Positions 47,230 to 55,261 of a stretch of DNA of 64,000 nucleotides are shown piece by piece (position 1 is the stretch's first letter; every line of letters starts with the position of its first letter). The notes beneath the pieces were generated by a model that was not told the origin of the DNA, made no database searches, and was given only the letters and a program-made list of their open reading frames with translations. A program made the position numbers and the translations under genes. Origin of the DNA: an uncultured Pseudomonadales bacterium (GTDB taxonomy: Bacteria > Pseudomonadota > Gammaproteobacteria > Pseudomonadales > Azotimanducaceae); the NCBI GenBank assembly GCA_951813295.1, contig CATOTI010000002.1, positions 2,046,001 through 2,110,000 on the forward strand, read 5' to 3'.

Positions 47230-47606
47230 GGCTCGTCGTTCAGCTTGAGGTCGCGTAAAGCGCGTCGATCTTTCTTGTTCGGCCGGCGCTGGGGTAGCCG
47301 AAGCCCGGCGCGTTCCATCTTCCGCCGCGCGGCCTCCTCCGTTCGTCGTGCGATCGAATCGGCCGTCTCGGCATAGAGCTCGGCCGCGATCGTTGCGCTT
47401 CCGCGGCGATCGGACAGCGCCTCGACATCGACGATCTGCTCGGTCGATCCGTGCGTGATGGTCAACCGATCGCCGACGGTCACGTTTTTGGCCGCTTTGA
47501 CGCGCTGACCGTTGAGATGCACCTTGCCGCCCTCGACGGCGGTCTTTGCGAGCGAGCGGGTCTTATAGAACCGTGCCGCCCAGAGCCACTTGTCGATACG
47601 CGTCAT
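47226..47606 (-). CDS. hslR: Hsp15 ribosome-associated heat-shock protein (S4 domain)
   Basis: A 126-aa RNA-binding protein that rescues 50S subunits carrying stalled nascent chains. The S4 domain (about residues 3-70) starts TRIDKWLWAARFYKTRSLA and includes GKVHLNGQRVK; the C-terminal tail is very basic (RRKMERAGLRLPQRRPNKKDRR). The ATG at 47606 overlaps the yrfG stop. Confidence 0.93.
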   Translation of the reverse strand: MTRIDKWLWAARFYKTRSLAKTAVEGGKVHLNGQRVKAAKNVTVGDRLTITHGSTEQIVDVEALSDRRGSATIAAELYAETADSIARRTEEAARRKMERAGLRLPQRRPNKKDRRALRDLKLNDEP

Positions 47607-48268
47607 TCTCGAGGTTCGATCGGCAAAAGGTCGTGAAAATGCGCGAGTGCGGCGAAGGCCGAATCGTCGCGCGCGGGTTTGGCGGAATTGGGTTGTCGAA
47701 TGCTCAAGAGGTGCCCGATGCCGACTTGCTCGGCGCACGTGAGGACGCCCTCGTTGTCGTCGATGAAGAGGGTGCGGGCGGGATCGAAGTCGAGGGCATC
47801 GCCCAATCCCCGCCAGAACGCCGGATCTTCCTTGGGGGCTGCGAATGCGTGCGATGAGAACGTTCCGTCGACGAGTTCTCGGATATTCGTCACCGAGTCC
47901 TTCACGTCGAGGCTGATCGGATGCGCGTTGGTGGCGAGGTAGGCGCCTCGGCCCGATGCGCGAGCGGCGGTAAGGAAGTCCCGGACGCCATCGCGGTAAC
48001 GCAGCAGATGGGTTTGCTCACGATGCACGCGCTCGAGATCGAGGCCGGTTGCCTCGATCCAGAACTCGACGTCATAGAAGTCGAGGCGCGTCGCGGTTTC
48101 CATCGTCTCGACGTAGAGCTTGCGCCACGCCTCTTCGTGCGTGAGCCCGGCCAGGCGGGCGTACTCGCGCGGCACGACGTCGTTCCAGATGACGTCGTCG
48201 TAGTGCAGATCCAGGAGCGTCCCGTCCATGTCGAGCAGGATGGTGTCGATGTCAGACCAGTTGACCAT
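47603..48268 (-). CDS. yrfG: GMP/IMP nucleotidase (YrfG-like HAD hydrolase)
   Basis: A 221-aa HAD phosphatase. Motif I is LLDMDGTLLDLHYD, motif II the T in YLATNAHP, motif III the Lys of APKEDPAFW and motif IV IDDNEGVL. In E. coli YrfG hydrolyses GMP and IMP and precedes hslR, as here. It is divergent from nudE across 67 bases. Specificity is by synteny. Confidence 0.88.
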   Translation of the reverse strand: MVNWSDIDTILLDMDGTLLDLHYDDVIWNDVVPREYARLAGLTHEEAWRKLYVETMETATRLDFYDVEFWIEATGLDLERVHREQTHLLRYRDGVRDFLTAARASGRGAYLATNAHPISLDVKDSVTNIRELVDGTFSSHAFAAPKEDPAFWRGLGDALDFDPARTLFIDDNEGVLTCAEQVGIGHLLSIRQPNSAKPARDDSAFAALAHFHDLLPIEPRE

Positions 48269-48335
48269 GGCTCGTATACTACGCCGCCGTTCGAGGCTTT
48301 TACTCTCGAGCGAAACGACGAGAGCGGGAGATGGG

Positions 48336-48902
48336 ATGACAGCGACGAACGGGCCTCCGCTACCGGAGATCACAGGCCAGCGGATCATCGGTCGGAGCCG
48401 ATTCTTCGCGATCGAAGAGCTGAATCTGCGTTTCTCGAACGGAGCGACACGGACTTACGAACGCCTACGCAAAGGGGGTCGGGAAGCGGTGCTCATCGTG
48501 CCGATCGATGCGAATGGCGATCTCCTCTTGATCCGCGAATACATGGCGGGGCTGCATGACTACGAATGGTCGTTTCCGAAGGGAGGCGTCGACAGTGGCG
48601 AAGGCCTGGAAGAAGCCGCCAATCGGGAACTCAAGGAAGAGGTGGGCTTCGGGGCGCGGTCCATCACACGTCTTCGGCACGTGAGCCTTGCCCCCGCGCA
48701 AATGGGCTACGGCATTCACATCCTGCTCGCCCAGGACCTATATCCCGAGCGGGTCGTCGGTGACGAACCCGAGCCGTTCGAGGTCGTGCGCTGGCCGCTC
48801 GAGAAGCTCGACGAGCTGGTCATGCATCAGAACTTCAGTGAGTCGCGCTCGATCGCGGCGCTCAAGATCGTGGAAATCCATCTGGCGGAGGCGAAGCAAT
48901 GA
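48336..48902 (+). CDS. nudE: ADP compounds hydrolase NudE (Nudix)
   Basis: A 188-aa Nudix hydrolase acting on ADP-ribose, Ap3A and NADH-type compounds. The Nudix box runs from GGVDSGEGLEEAANRE to LKEEVGF with all catalytic Glu. GGGAG precedes the ATG at 48336, and a TATACT hexamer at 48275-48280 is a candidate -10. Divergent from yrfG, a conserved gammaproteobacterial pairing. It overlaps cysQ by 4 bases (ATGA). Confidence 0.9.
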   Translation: MTATNGPPLPEITGQRIIGRSRFFAIEELNLRFSNGATRTYERLRKGGREAVLIVPIDANGDLLLIREYMAGLHDYEWSFPKGGVDSGEGLEEAANRELKEEVGFGARSITRLRHVSLAPAQMGYGIHILLAQDLYPERVVGDEPEPFEVVRWPLEKLDELVMHQNFSESRSIAALKIVEIHLAEAKQ

Positions 48903-49723
48903 CGACCGTGAACATCGACGAACTCGTCGAACTCGTACGGCGCGCGGGGCAAGCGATTCTCGAAATCTATGCGACTGATTTCGACGTCGAAACGAAGTCG
49001 GACGAATCACCCGTGACCGCCGCGGACCTGGCAGCGCACGCGGTATTGGCGGCGGGCCTCGCTGATCTCACGCCGGAGATCCCGCTCGTTTCGGAAGAAT
49101 CGGAGCTGCCGACGTTCAGTGAGCGTCGCGCCTGGCCGCGCTATTGGTTGATCGACCCGCTCGACGGTACCAAGGAGTTCGTCTCGAAGAACGGCGAGTT
49201 CACGGTCAACGTCGCGCTCATCGACGACCATCGTGCCGTTCTCGGCCTCGTCGGCGTACCGGTACAGGACAAGATTTACGTCGGTGACGTCGTCGATGCG
49301 CGCGCGTATCGGATCGATGGCGACGTTGAGACGCCGCTCGCGACGCGAGAGCTGACCGATGAGCGCCTGACGGTGGTGGCGAGTCGGCGTCACGGCGGGG
49401 ATCGGCTGGAAGGTTTTCTCGACGGTTTGAGCGGGCGTTTCGTGACGATCGATCGCCGACCGATCGGCAGTTCGCTCAAGTTCTGCTTGCTGGCGGAAGG
49501 CGAGGCCGATTTCTATCCGCGTCTCGGCCCGACCTCCGAATGGGATATTGCCGCCGCCGATGCCGTGCTGACGGCGGCGGGTGGTTCCGTGCGCTGGGCG
49601 GATGGCAGCCCGGTGCGCTACAACGCGAAAGAGTCGTTCTTAAACGGTGATTTCGTCGCGATGGGCGACCCGAGCTACGACTGGGCTTCCGTCCTCGCCG
49701 ACCTGCCGCCCGACGGTGCTTGA
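48899..49723 (+). CDS. cysQ: 3'(2'),5'-bisphosphate nucleotidase CysQ
   Basis: A 274-aa inositol-monophosphatase-fold enzyme that removes 3'-phosphate from PAP, a by-product of sulfate assimilation. Metal-binding motifs are SEESELP, DPLDGTKEF and EWDIAAADAVLTAAGG. ATGA overlap with nudE indicates co-transcription; this nudE-cysQ pair is common. Confidence 0.93.
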   Translation: MTTVNIDELVELVRRAGQAILEIYATDFDVETKSDESPVTAADLAAHAVLAAGLADLTPEIPLVSEESELPTFSERRAWPRYWLIDPLDGTKEFVSKNGEFTVNVALIDDHRAVLGLVGVPVQDKIYVGDVVDARAYRIDGDVETPLATRELTDERLTVVASRRHGGDRLEGFLDGLSGRFVTIDRRPIGSSLKFCLLAEGEADFYPRLGPTSEWDIAAADAVLTAAGGSVRWADGSPVRYNAKESFLNGDFVAMGDPSYDWASVLADLPPDGA

Positions 49724-49856
49724 GGGCTAGTTCACACACTTCGCCCGCTCGTGCGCTGCTAGCACCCACGTCCGCTTGGCTATACTGGTGCGCTTGTGCG
49801 GCGCCTTTCTATCGCTTGAGCACATCATCACGACAATCCGACAGGAGGGGGTCCTC

Positions 49857-50276
49857 ATGGCCGATCCAGGGGAAAAGAAACCGCGTCCGTTGCCGCAACC
49901 GACGCCCGAGACCCAGCATTTTTGGGATGGAACGAAGTCAGGTGAGCTGCGCCTGCAGAAATGCGGCGACTGTGGCGCGGTCTATTTCCCGCCGCGTCCG
50001 GTATGCCCGGAGTGCTCTTCGAAGAACGTCGGGGTATTCACCGCGAGCGGCAAAGCCACGTTGCACAGCTACGTGATCAACCAACGCGCACACCCTGCGT
50101 TCGACGCGCCCTACGCGATCGCGCTCGTCAAACTCGAGGAGGGCCCGGTGTTGATGAGCAACATCGTCGACTGTGACCAGACGCCTGAAGCGCTCGTCAT
50201 CGACATGCCGCTCGAGGTGACGTTCGAAGACAATGGCGACATCGCCATTCCTCTTTTCCGACCGGCTGGAGACTGA
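49857..50276 (+). CDS. Zn-ribbon/OB-fold (DUF35) protein, partner of thiolase
   Basis: A 139-aa protein with an N-terminal rubredoxin-like zinc ribbon (Cys36, Cys39, Cys50, Cys53) and a C-terminal OB fold. DUF35 proteins bind acyl-CoA and form complexes with thiolase-like proteins, as in steroid side-chain aldolases and the archaeal thiolase/HMG-CoA synthase complex. AGGAGGGGG precedes the ATG. A TATACT at 49781-49786 may be a -10. The thiolase gene follows after 3 bases. Confidence 0.88.
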   Translation: MADPGEKKPRPLPQPTPETQHFWDGTKSGELRLQKCGDCGAVYFPPRPVCPECSSKNVGVFTASGKATLHSYVINQRAHPAFDAPYAIALVKLEEGPVLMSNIVDCDQTPEALVIDMPLEVTFEDNGDIAIPLFRPAGD

Positions 50277-50279
50277 TCG

Positions 50280-51413
50280 ATGACTGTCGCAATTGTTGGT
50301 GCGCAAGAGACGACCGAGCTCGGCAAGATCCCGAACATGAGTCAGATCCAGCTTCACGCGGACGCGGCTTTGAACGCGATGGCGGATGCGGGTTTGACGG
50401 CAAAAGATATCGATGGGGTCGCGACGGCGGGTGAGTCACCTGTCGGGTTGGCCCACTATCTCGGCATCGCGCCGCGCTACGCCGACGGTACGTCGGTTGG
50501 CGGATGCTCCTTCATGCTGCATGTACGTCATGCGGTCGCGGCGATCGAAGCTGGCCATGCCGACACGATCCTCATCACGCACGGCGAAAGTGGCCGTTCG
50601 GGTATCGGTCGTGGTGGATTCGGCGGTTCGCGCGCGACGCTGCCGGGGCAGTTTGAGGCCCCGTACGGCGGCATGGGTCCGACGACGATGTTCACGCTGC
50701 CCGTCCTGCGCTACATGAAGGACTACGGCATGACGCATGAGCAGCTCGCCATGGTCGCCGTCGTGCAGCGCGAGTGGGCGGGCATGAACCCGCGTGCTTC
50801 GTTCCGCGATCCAATCACCGTGCAGGACGTTTTCGACTCACGCTTGATCGCCTATCCGTTCCATCTCCTGGAATGCTGTCTGGTGACCGACGGTGGTGGG
50901 GCGTTGATCCTGACGTCGGCGGAACGCGCGGCCGATTTCCCGCAGAAACCGGTCTACATTCTCGGCACCGGCGAGAGCGTGGAAACGCCGATGGTTTCGC
51001 AGATGCGTGACGTCACGAGTTCGCAGGCGTTTCGGATCGCGGGCGGGGAAGCGATGCGTTCGGCGGGCATCAACCACGCCGACGTGGACCACATGATGAT
51101 CTACGACGCCTTTGCGCACTTACCGATCTGGGGCCTCGAAGACCTCGGTTTCTGCGAACGCGGTGAAGCCCCGAGTTTCATCGAGGAAGGCAATACGCGC
51201 CCCGGTGGCAAGCTACCGCTCAACACCAACGGTGGCGGTCTTTCCTACATGCATTCGGGCATGTACGGCATGTACGCATTGCAAGAGAGCGTGCGGCAGA
51301 TGCGCGGAACGGCGCCTGCACAGGTTGATGGCGCAGAGGTTTCGTTGTGTCTCGGTGTCGGCGGGATGTTTGCTGCGAGCGGCTGCATCGTCATGTCGAA
51401 CCAGGCGCCGTAG
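50280..51413 (+). CDS. Thiolase family protein (Ltp/SCP2-thiolase type)
   Basis: A 377-aa thiolase-fold protein. Cys76 in VGGCSFML aligns with the usual nucleophile position, His in NTNGGGLSYMHSGMYG replaces the standard GHP loop, and LCLGVGGMF stands for the usual CxG motif. Such sequences occur among SCP2-type thiolases and Ltp-type retro-aldolases that work with DUF35 partners. It may therefore be a thiolase or an aldolase; substrate unknown. It forms a two-gene operon with the DUF35 gene. Confidence 0.85.
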   Translation: MTVAIVGAQETTELGKIPNMSQIQLHADAALNAMADAGLTAKDIDGVATAGESPVGLAHYLGIAPRYADGTSVGGCSFMLHVRHAVAAIEAGHADTILITHGESGRSGIGRGGFGGSRATLPGQFEAPYGGMGPTTMFTLPVLRYMKDYGMTHEQLAMVAVVQREWAGMNPRASFRDPITVQDVFDSRLIAYPFHLLECCLVTDGGGALILTSAERAADFPQKPVYILGTGESVETPMVSQMRDVTSSQAFRIAGGEAMRSAGINHADVDHMMIYDAFAHLPIWGLEDLGFCERGEAPSFIEEGNTRPGGKLPLNTNGGGLSYMHSGMYGMYALQESVRQMRGTAPAQVDGAEVSLCLGVGGMFAASGCIVMSNQAP

Positions 51414-51424
51414 GGCGTCGCGGC

Positions 51425-51523
51425 GTTCGGCGAGGAGGGGATTGGCCTCACTCGCCGAACCACCGTGTGGATTTCGCCCTGCCTGGAAGAAACTGTACGG
51501 ATATACAGTTCGGCGAGTGAGGG
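51425..51523. repeat. Triplicated 15-bp motif forming alternative inverted repeats
   Basis: GTTCGGCGAGTGAGG at 51509-51523 is the exact reverse complement of 51446-51460, and a near copy (GTTCGGCGAGGAGG) lies at 51425-51438. The first two can pair as a 10-bp stem with a 16-base loop; the last two as a 15-bp stem with a 48-base loop. The pairs are mutually exclusive. It follows the thiolase stop by 12 bases; the rest of the gap to 51711 shows no gene. Confidence 0.6.
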
Positions 51524-51660
51524 CTGGAAATATACCCGGGGGGCGCCGCGAAGAGAAGAAGGGCCCGTGCGGCTCTCCAACGGCACGCCGGAAACGGCTT
51601 TAGAATCAATGGCATAGGCGTCCAATATCCATTGAACTTTCATTTTCTCGTTTCTGTCCC

Positions 51661-51685
51661 GATCGCGCGTGACCGGCACGCGATC
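51661..51685. promoter_or_regulatory. Putative operator dyad before the nucleoside hydrolase operon
   Basis: GATCGCG and CGCGATC form a 7-bp dyad separated by 11 bases, ending 26 bases before the nucleoside hydrolase ATG. Size and spacing suit a dimeric repressor site, but no regulator gene is nearby and no clear -10/-35 is seen. Confidence 0.3.
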
Positions 51686-51711
51686 ACCTGCCTTTGCGAG
51701 GTAATCCGACG

Positions 51712-52605
51712 ATGACACGGGTCCTGCTCGACACCGATATCGGCACGGATATCGACGATACGTGGGCACTTGCGATGTTGCTCAACTGTCCCGAGATCGA
51801 CCTCGCAGCGGTGGTGACCACGCATGGGGACGTCGGTTATCGCGCGGCGTTGGCGGCGCGGATTCTCGAGATTGCGGGTCGTACCGACGTGGCCGTCGGT
51901 GCCGGTGTCGGTAGCGGAACGCTCGAGCGCTATCCGCAGGGCGAATGGCTCGCGGGCTATCAGCTTGCGGATTATCGGGGAGAAGCCCGCGACGACGGGG
52001 TCGATCTCTTCATCGAGACGATCCATCAGTCCGCCGATCCGGTCACTGTTGTGGTCATAGGCCCGGCCTCCACGGCCGCCGCGGCGCTTCAGCGTGACCC
52101 CGGGATCGCGGCGAAAGCGCGGTTCGTGGGAATGCACGGTGCGCTGCGCTGCGGATATCGGGGCAGCCCCGATCCTGTACCGGAGTACAACGTCTTTATC
52201 GATGTCGACGCGTTCCGGGCCGTGCTCGCCGCCGAGTGGGAGATCACGTTGACGCCCCTCGACACGTGCGGCGACGTGCTCCTTCGCGACGATCGCTATC
52301 AACGCTTTCTCGCCGCGCCCAGTGATCTGGCCGAGGCGGTGCGTGGCAACTACCGCGCCTGGGCAAAGACGTTCGACGCGGAAGATCTCGCCGATCGCCG
52401 ATCGACGACGCTTTACGACACCGTCGCGGTTTACCTCGCGTTCGCGACCCGGGGACTGGTCATGGAAGACGTTCGCATCGCGATCGCCGACGACGGCCTC
52501 ATGACGGAGGATCAGAACGGTCGCCAGGTCTCGGCGGCGTTGGGATGGCAGGACTTCGACGGCTTTCTCGACTTACTCCTCGACCGACTCGGTTGCTCGG
52601 GATGA
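51712..52605 (+). CDS. Inosine-uridine-type nucleoside hydrolase
   Basis: A 297-aa N-ribohydrolase that cleaves nucleosides to base and ribose. The calcium-binding N-terminus is LLDTDIGTDIDDTWAL, a known variant with two residues between the first and second Asp groups; VVVIGPASTAAAALQRDP and the C-terminal metal Asp region (STTLYDTVAVYLAF) follow. No signal peptide. The ATG at 51712 fits the family start. It overlaps the next gene (ATGA), making an operon with a dioxygenase and a reductase. Confidence 0.88.
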   Translation: MTRVLLDTDIGTDIDDTWALAMLLNCPEIDLAAVVTTHGDVGYRAALAARILEIAGRTDVAVGAGVGSGTLERYPQGEWLAGYQLADYRGEARDDGVDLFIETIHQSADPVTVVVIGPASTAAAALQRDPGIAAKARFVGMHGALRCGYRGSPDPVPEYNVFIDVDAFRAVLAAEWEITLTPLDTCGDVLLRDDRYQRFLAAPSDLAEAVRGNYRAWAKTFDAEDLADRRSTTLYDTVAVYLAFATRGLVMEDVRIAIADDGLMTEDQNGRQVSAALGWQDFDGFLDLLLDRLGCSG

Positions 52606-53360
52606 TCGATTCGAGCGCTGATCGCGAGAAGGATCTCGGTGCGGCGTTCGATCGGGACGGGTTTGTGGTCGTCCCGGCGATGTTCTCCGATTCGGAAGTC
52701 GCCGCCATGCGCGCCGATGCCGACTTCATCCTCGAACTCATCATCAACTCATCGCTCGCGAATGCACGGCACAGCCGACGTCTCGACATCCGCCGGCAAG
52801 GCGAGGCCATCGTGGTTCGCAAGGTTCAACCGATCGTCGACCTCGGGTTGACGCTGGCGAAGGCGGCTGGTGATCAGCGCTTGACGAGCGTGCTCGAACG
52901 CCTGATCGGTGATGAACCGGTGTTGATGGAAGAAAAGCTCAACTACAAGCAAGTCGTCGAACTACCGTCAACCGATGTGTTCACGCTACCGGCGGACGAC
53001 GATCGTTTTCCCGTGCACCACGATTGGGCGTACTACAGGATGAACGGCTATCCGCCGTCCACGACGTCGACCGCCATCGCCCTCGATGACTGCCACGCGG
53101 GCAACGGCACGCTGCGCGTTTTCCCCGGCACCCACCGCCGGAGTTTCGAACACGAACGCGTTCGCAACGGATTGGAGGTTGCCGTCGGATCGGTGGATCT
53201 CGACACTGCCGTGGACCTGACGCTCGACGCCGGTTCGGCCGTCTTCTTCCATAGCTGCCTTGTCACACACGTCGAGTCCCAATCGCTCCGGTGCCGCGCG
53301 TCGGCTGATGATTTTCAGCCACACACCGAAATCGGCGGGTATGCCGCACGATGTTCGTAA
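52602..53360 (+). CDS. Phytanoyl-CoA dioxygenase family protein, C-terminus frameshifted
   Basis: A 2-oxoglutarate/Fe(II) oxygenase of the PhyH family, 252 aa as read. The first iron ligands are in FPVHHDWAYY (HxD), and GNGTLRVFPGTHRRS is the typical loop. The sequence is family-like to FFHSCLV (about 53264), then becomes foreign. In the next frame the expected PhyH ending appears: HTSSPNRSGAARRLMIF at 53266, holding the distal His ligand and Arg, and on through RNGP and EWRYQTMRAAGEY. One extra base in CACACAC near 53265 explains this. As read the protein is probably inactive. It may be a real mutation or a sequencing error. Confidence 0.75.
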   Translation: MIDSSADREKDLGAAFDRDGFVVVPAMFSDSEVAAMRADADFILELIINSSLANARHSRRLDIRRQGEAIVVRKVQPIVDLGLTLAKAAGDQRLTSVLERLIGDEPVLMEEKLNYKQVVELPSTDVFTLPADDDRFPVHHDWAYYRMNGYPPSTTSTAIALDDCHAGNGTLRVFPGTHRRSFEHERVRNGLEVAVGSVDLDTAVDLTLDAGSAVFFHSCLVTHVESQSLRCRASADDFQPHTEIGGYAARCS

Positions 53361-53472
53361 CGGTCCCAATCGGCTGCGCGAATCGCCGTGGGAATGGCGC
53401 TATCAGACGATGCGGGCCGCGGGTGAGTATCACGACCAGTTTTCCGTGGCCAGACGAAGGAGACTCCAGAGC

Positions 53473-54447
53473 TTGCGATTCATCATCTACGGCGCCGGCG
53501 GTATCGGCGGTACGATCGGCGCGCGCTTGTTCCTCGAGGGGTTCGACGTCGAATTGATCGCCCGGGGTGCGCACTGCGAGGTGGTTCGGGCCGATGGTTT
53601 GCGTTTCGTCAGCCCCACACAGGATGTGCGATTGCCGATCGGCTGTGTCGACCATCCTAAGCACGCGAACATCGGACCCGACGACGCAGTGATTCTGTGC
53701 ATGAAATCGCAGCACACAGAAGCTGCGCTGCGCGATCTCCAGTCGGCGGTGAACGATTCGGCGCGCGTTATCTGTTGCCAGAACGGTGTCGAGAACGAGC
53801 GCTTGGCGCTGCGACGTTTCCCAAAGACGTACGGCATGGTCGTTTTTCTACCTGCCGAGCACCTCGAACCGGGCGTGGTGGTGAACTTCGCGGAAGGCAC
53901 GGCCGGCGGGCTCGACCTCGGTTGTTTTCCGACGGGTGTCGATGATTTCGCCGACGAGGTCGCCGACGCCTTTACCCGGTCCGGCTTCACTTGCGCGGCC
54001 GATTCACGCGTGATGCGTCAGAAGTACGCCAAGCTTCTCGCGAACCTGAACAACACGGTCGAGGTGATCGTCGGGCGAGGGGCGCGGCCCCTCGCGGCGC
54101 AACTGCGCACCGAAGCGCTCGAGTGCTTCGAGGCGGCCGGGATCGATTGTTCGACGGCGGAGGAAACGCGTGCACGGCGAGCGCCCATCACGAGCCTCGA
54201 TGTGCCGGGGCACGATCGGCACGGCAGTTCGTCGCTGCAGAGCGTGATGCGCGGCACCGGGAACATCGAGACCGATTATCTGAACGGCGAGATCGTCACG
54301 CTCGGGCGACTTCATGGTGTGCCGACACCCGCCAACTCGGTGGTGCAACGCATGGGCAACCGCGTGGTGGCGGCGGGGGCACAACCGGGGAGCGTATCGA
54401 TCGACGAGCTTCAGGCCATGATCGAAGCCGAAGCGAGCGCTGCTTAG
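53473..54447 (+). CDS. Ketopantoate reductase family (ApbA/PanE-like) oxidoreductase
   Basis: A 324-aa NAD(P)-dependent reductase. The Rossmann motif is IIYGAGGIGGTIGARLF, followed by ILCMKSQHTEAAL, CCQNGVENE and KLLANLNNTVE with the family Lys. GAAGGAGA precedes a TTG start at 53473. The same frame is open back to 53260 without a stop, but the upstream part reads as the C-terminus of the PhyH protein rather than this family. The catabolic neighbours make a true pantothenate role unlikely. A strong terminator follows. Confidence 0.82.
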   Translation: MRFIIYGAGGIGGTIGARLFLEGFDVELIARGAHCEVVRADGLRFVSPTQDVRLPIGCVDHPKHANIGPDDAVILCMKSQHTEAALRDLQSAVNDSARVICCQNGVENERLALRRFPKTYGMVVFLPAEHLEPGVVVNFAEGTAGGLDLGCFPTGVDDFADEVADAFTRSGFTCAADSRVMRQKYAKLLANLNNTVEVIVGRGARPLAAQLRTEALECFEAAGIDCSTAEETRARRAPITSLDVPGHDRHGSSSLQSVMRGTGNIETDYLNGEIVTLGRLHGVPTPANSVVQRMGNRVVAAGAQPGSVSIDELQAMIEAEASAA

Positions 54448-54474
54448 AGATTCCTCGACGGATAGCTGAAAAAG

Positions 54475-54501
54475 AAACGGGCGCCCGAAGGCGCCCGTTT
54501 T
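54475..54501 (+). terminator. Rho-independent terminator
   Basis: An 11-bp stem AAACGGGCGCC/GGCGCCCGTTT with a CGAA loop runs into T residues, 27 bases after the reductase stop. It could also serve the leftward small membrane-protein gene. Confidence 0.92.
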
Positions 54502-54568
54502 GTTGGATCCAACGTTCGAATGGCTCTATCGAGGGATCACCTCGCCCGAGTTTCGAACGCGGCCCGGA

Positions 54569-54844
54569 TCACGCGACCAGACGTTCGCTCGACTGCGGGG
54601 ACTCAGTCGATGCTGATACCGGGCGTTCCGCGGCGTCGGCTTCACGGCGGGATGGATGTGAAGTCGACTCGAGCGCGTCGCGCTCGCCACGGAACAGATC
54701 AAGAGGCACTCGATTGGCCTCGAGCATGACGAAAGCTCGTGATACGTCGTACGCCCACGGCTTCTTCGTCTCCACGCTGTGAATGAAATATGCCGTCGCG
54801 CTAAACGCGAAACCAACGATCGCCAGGAATGCCAGTAGCTCCAT
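54569..54844 (-). CDS. Small single-pass membrane protein of unknown function
   Basis: A 91-aa protein I do not recognise. Residues 2-21 form a membrane helix (ELLAFLAIVGFAFSATAYFI), followed by a conserved-looking stretch (ETKKPWAYDVSRAFVMLEANRVPLDLF) and a polar, Ser/Glu-rich tail. AAGGAG eight bases before the ATG supports expression. It is isolated, facing the terminator at 54475. It could be an accessory subunit of a membrane complex, but nothing here indicates which. Confidence 0.6.
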   Translation of the reverse strand: MELLAFLAIVGFAFSATAYFIHSVETKKPWAYDVSRAFVMLEANRVPLDLFRGERDALESTSHPSRREADAAERPVSASTESPQSSERLVA

Positions 54845-55261
54845 TCATGCTCTCCTTCTTGCATGCCAATCTGCTCAAGCGTGGGTGCAACGCTTGTCCT
54901 GACAGTGGGGGTCGATCGCAGATGCGACACCCTCGACGTCCCAACTGTCCCCTTTCCTTCCCAAAACCGCGCACGTGAGCGCGCGGTCGATATCGCTCCG
55001 AAGCTTGGTCCGGTAGGTAACGAGGGATGGGTTCGTCATCTATCCGGCGAGCGCCGGAGACAACGGCGCAACGACTACAACAGAGCCACGCACGCGAGGC
55101 CGACGGATAGTCGTCCGAGCGTGCGGCCAATGCCGTCGATATGTCGTGCTTGGGCTTTCATGGGGCGGCGCATCATACTCGTCGATCAATGAAGTGCAAG
55201 CTGTTTCTCGATCGATATTTCGAGTGCTCGGATGGGCCGCGGCGACGCGAGATCGCAGGGC
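54845..55261. other. Intergenic region with possible promoter and small ORF
   Basis: This 417-base gap holds no recognised gene. On the minus strand TTGCAC and TATGAT (55199-55194 and 55177-55172) are spaced by 16 bases and could drive the small membrane-protein gene with a long leader. Within that leader an ORF of 54 codons lies at 54875-55039 (listed separately). No RNA family is recognisable. Confidence 0.45.
54875..55039 (-). CDS. Possible 54-aa small protein
   Basis: An ATG-TGA frame encoding a mixed, protein-like sequence (starts MTNPSLVTYRTKLRSDIDRA, ends HCQDKRCTHA) with three Cys and high G/C at third positions, comparable to neighbours. No good ribosome site is visible and I recognise no family. 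It lies 30 bases upstream of the small membrane-protein gene, same strand. It may be a chance ORF. Confidence 0.3.
   Translation of the reverse strand: MTNPSLVTYRTKLRSDIDRALTCAVLGRKGDSWDVEGVASAIDPHCQDKRCTHA

Noticed and set aside
53259..53275. Programmed ribosomal frameshift in the PhyH gene
   Set aside because: No slippery heptamer of the X XXY YYZ type and no downstream pseudoknot is evident; an extra base is simpler.
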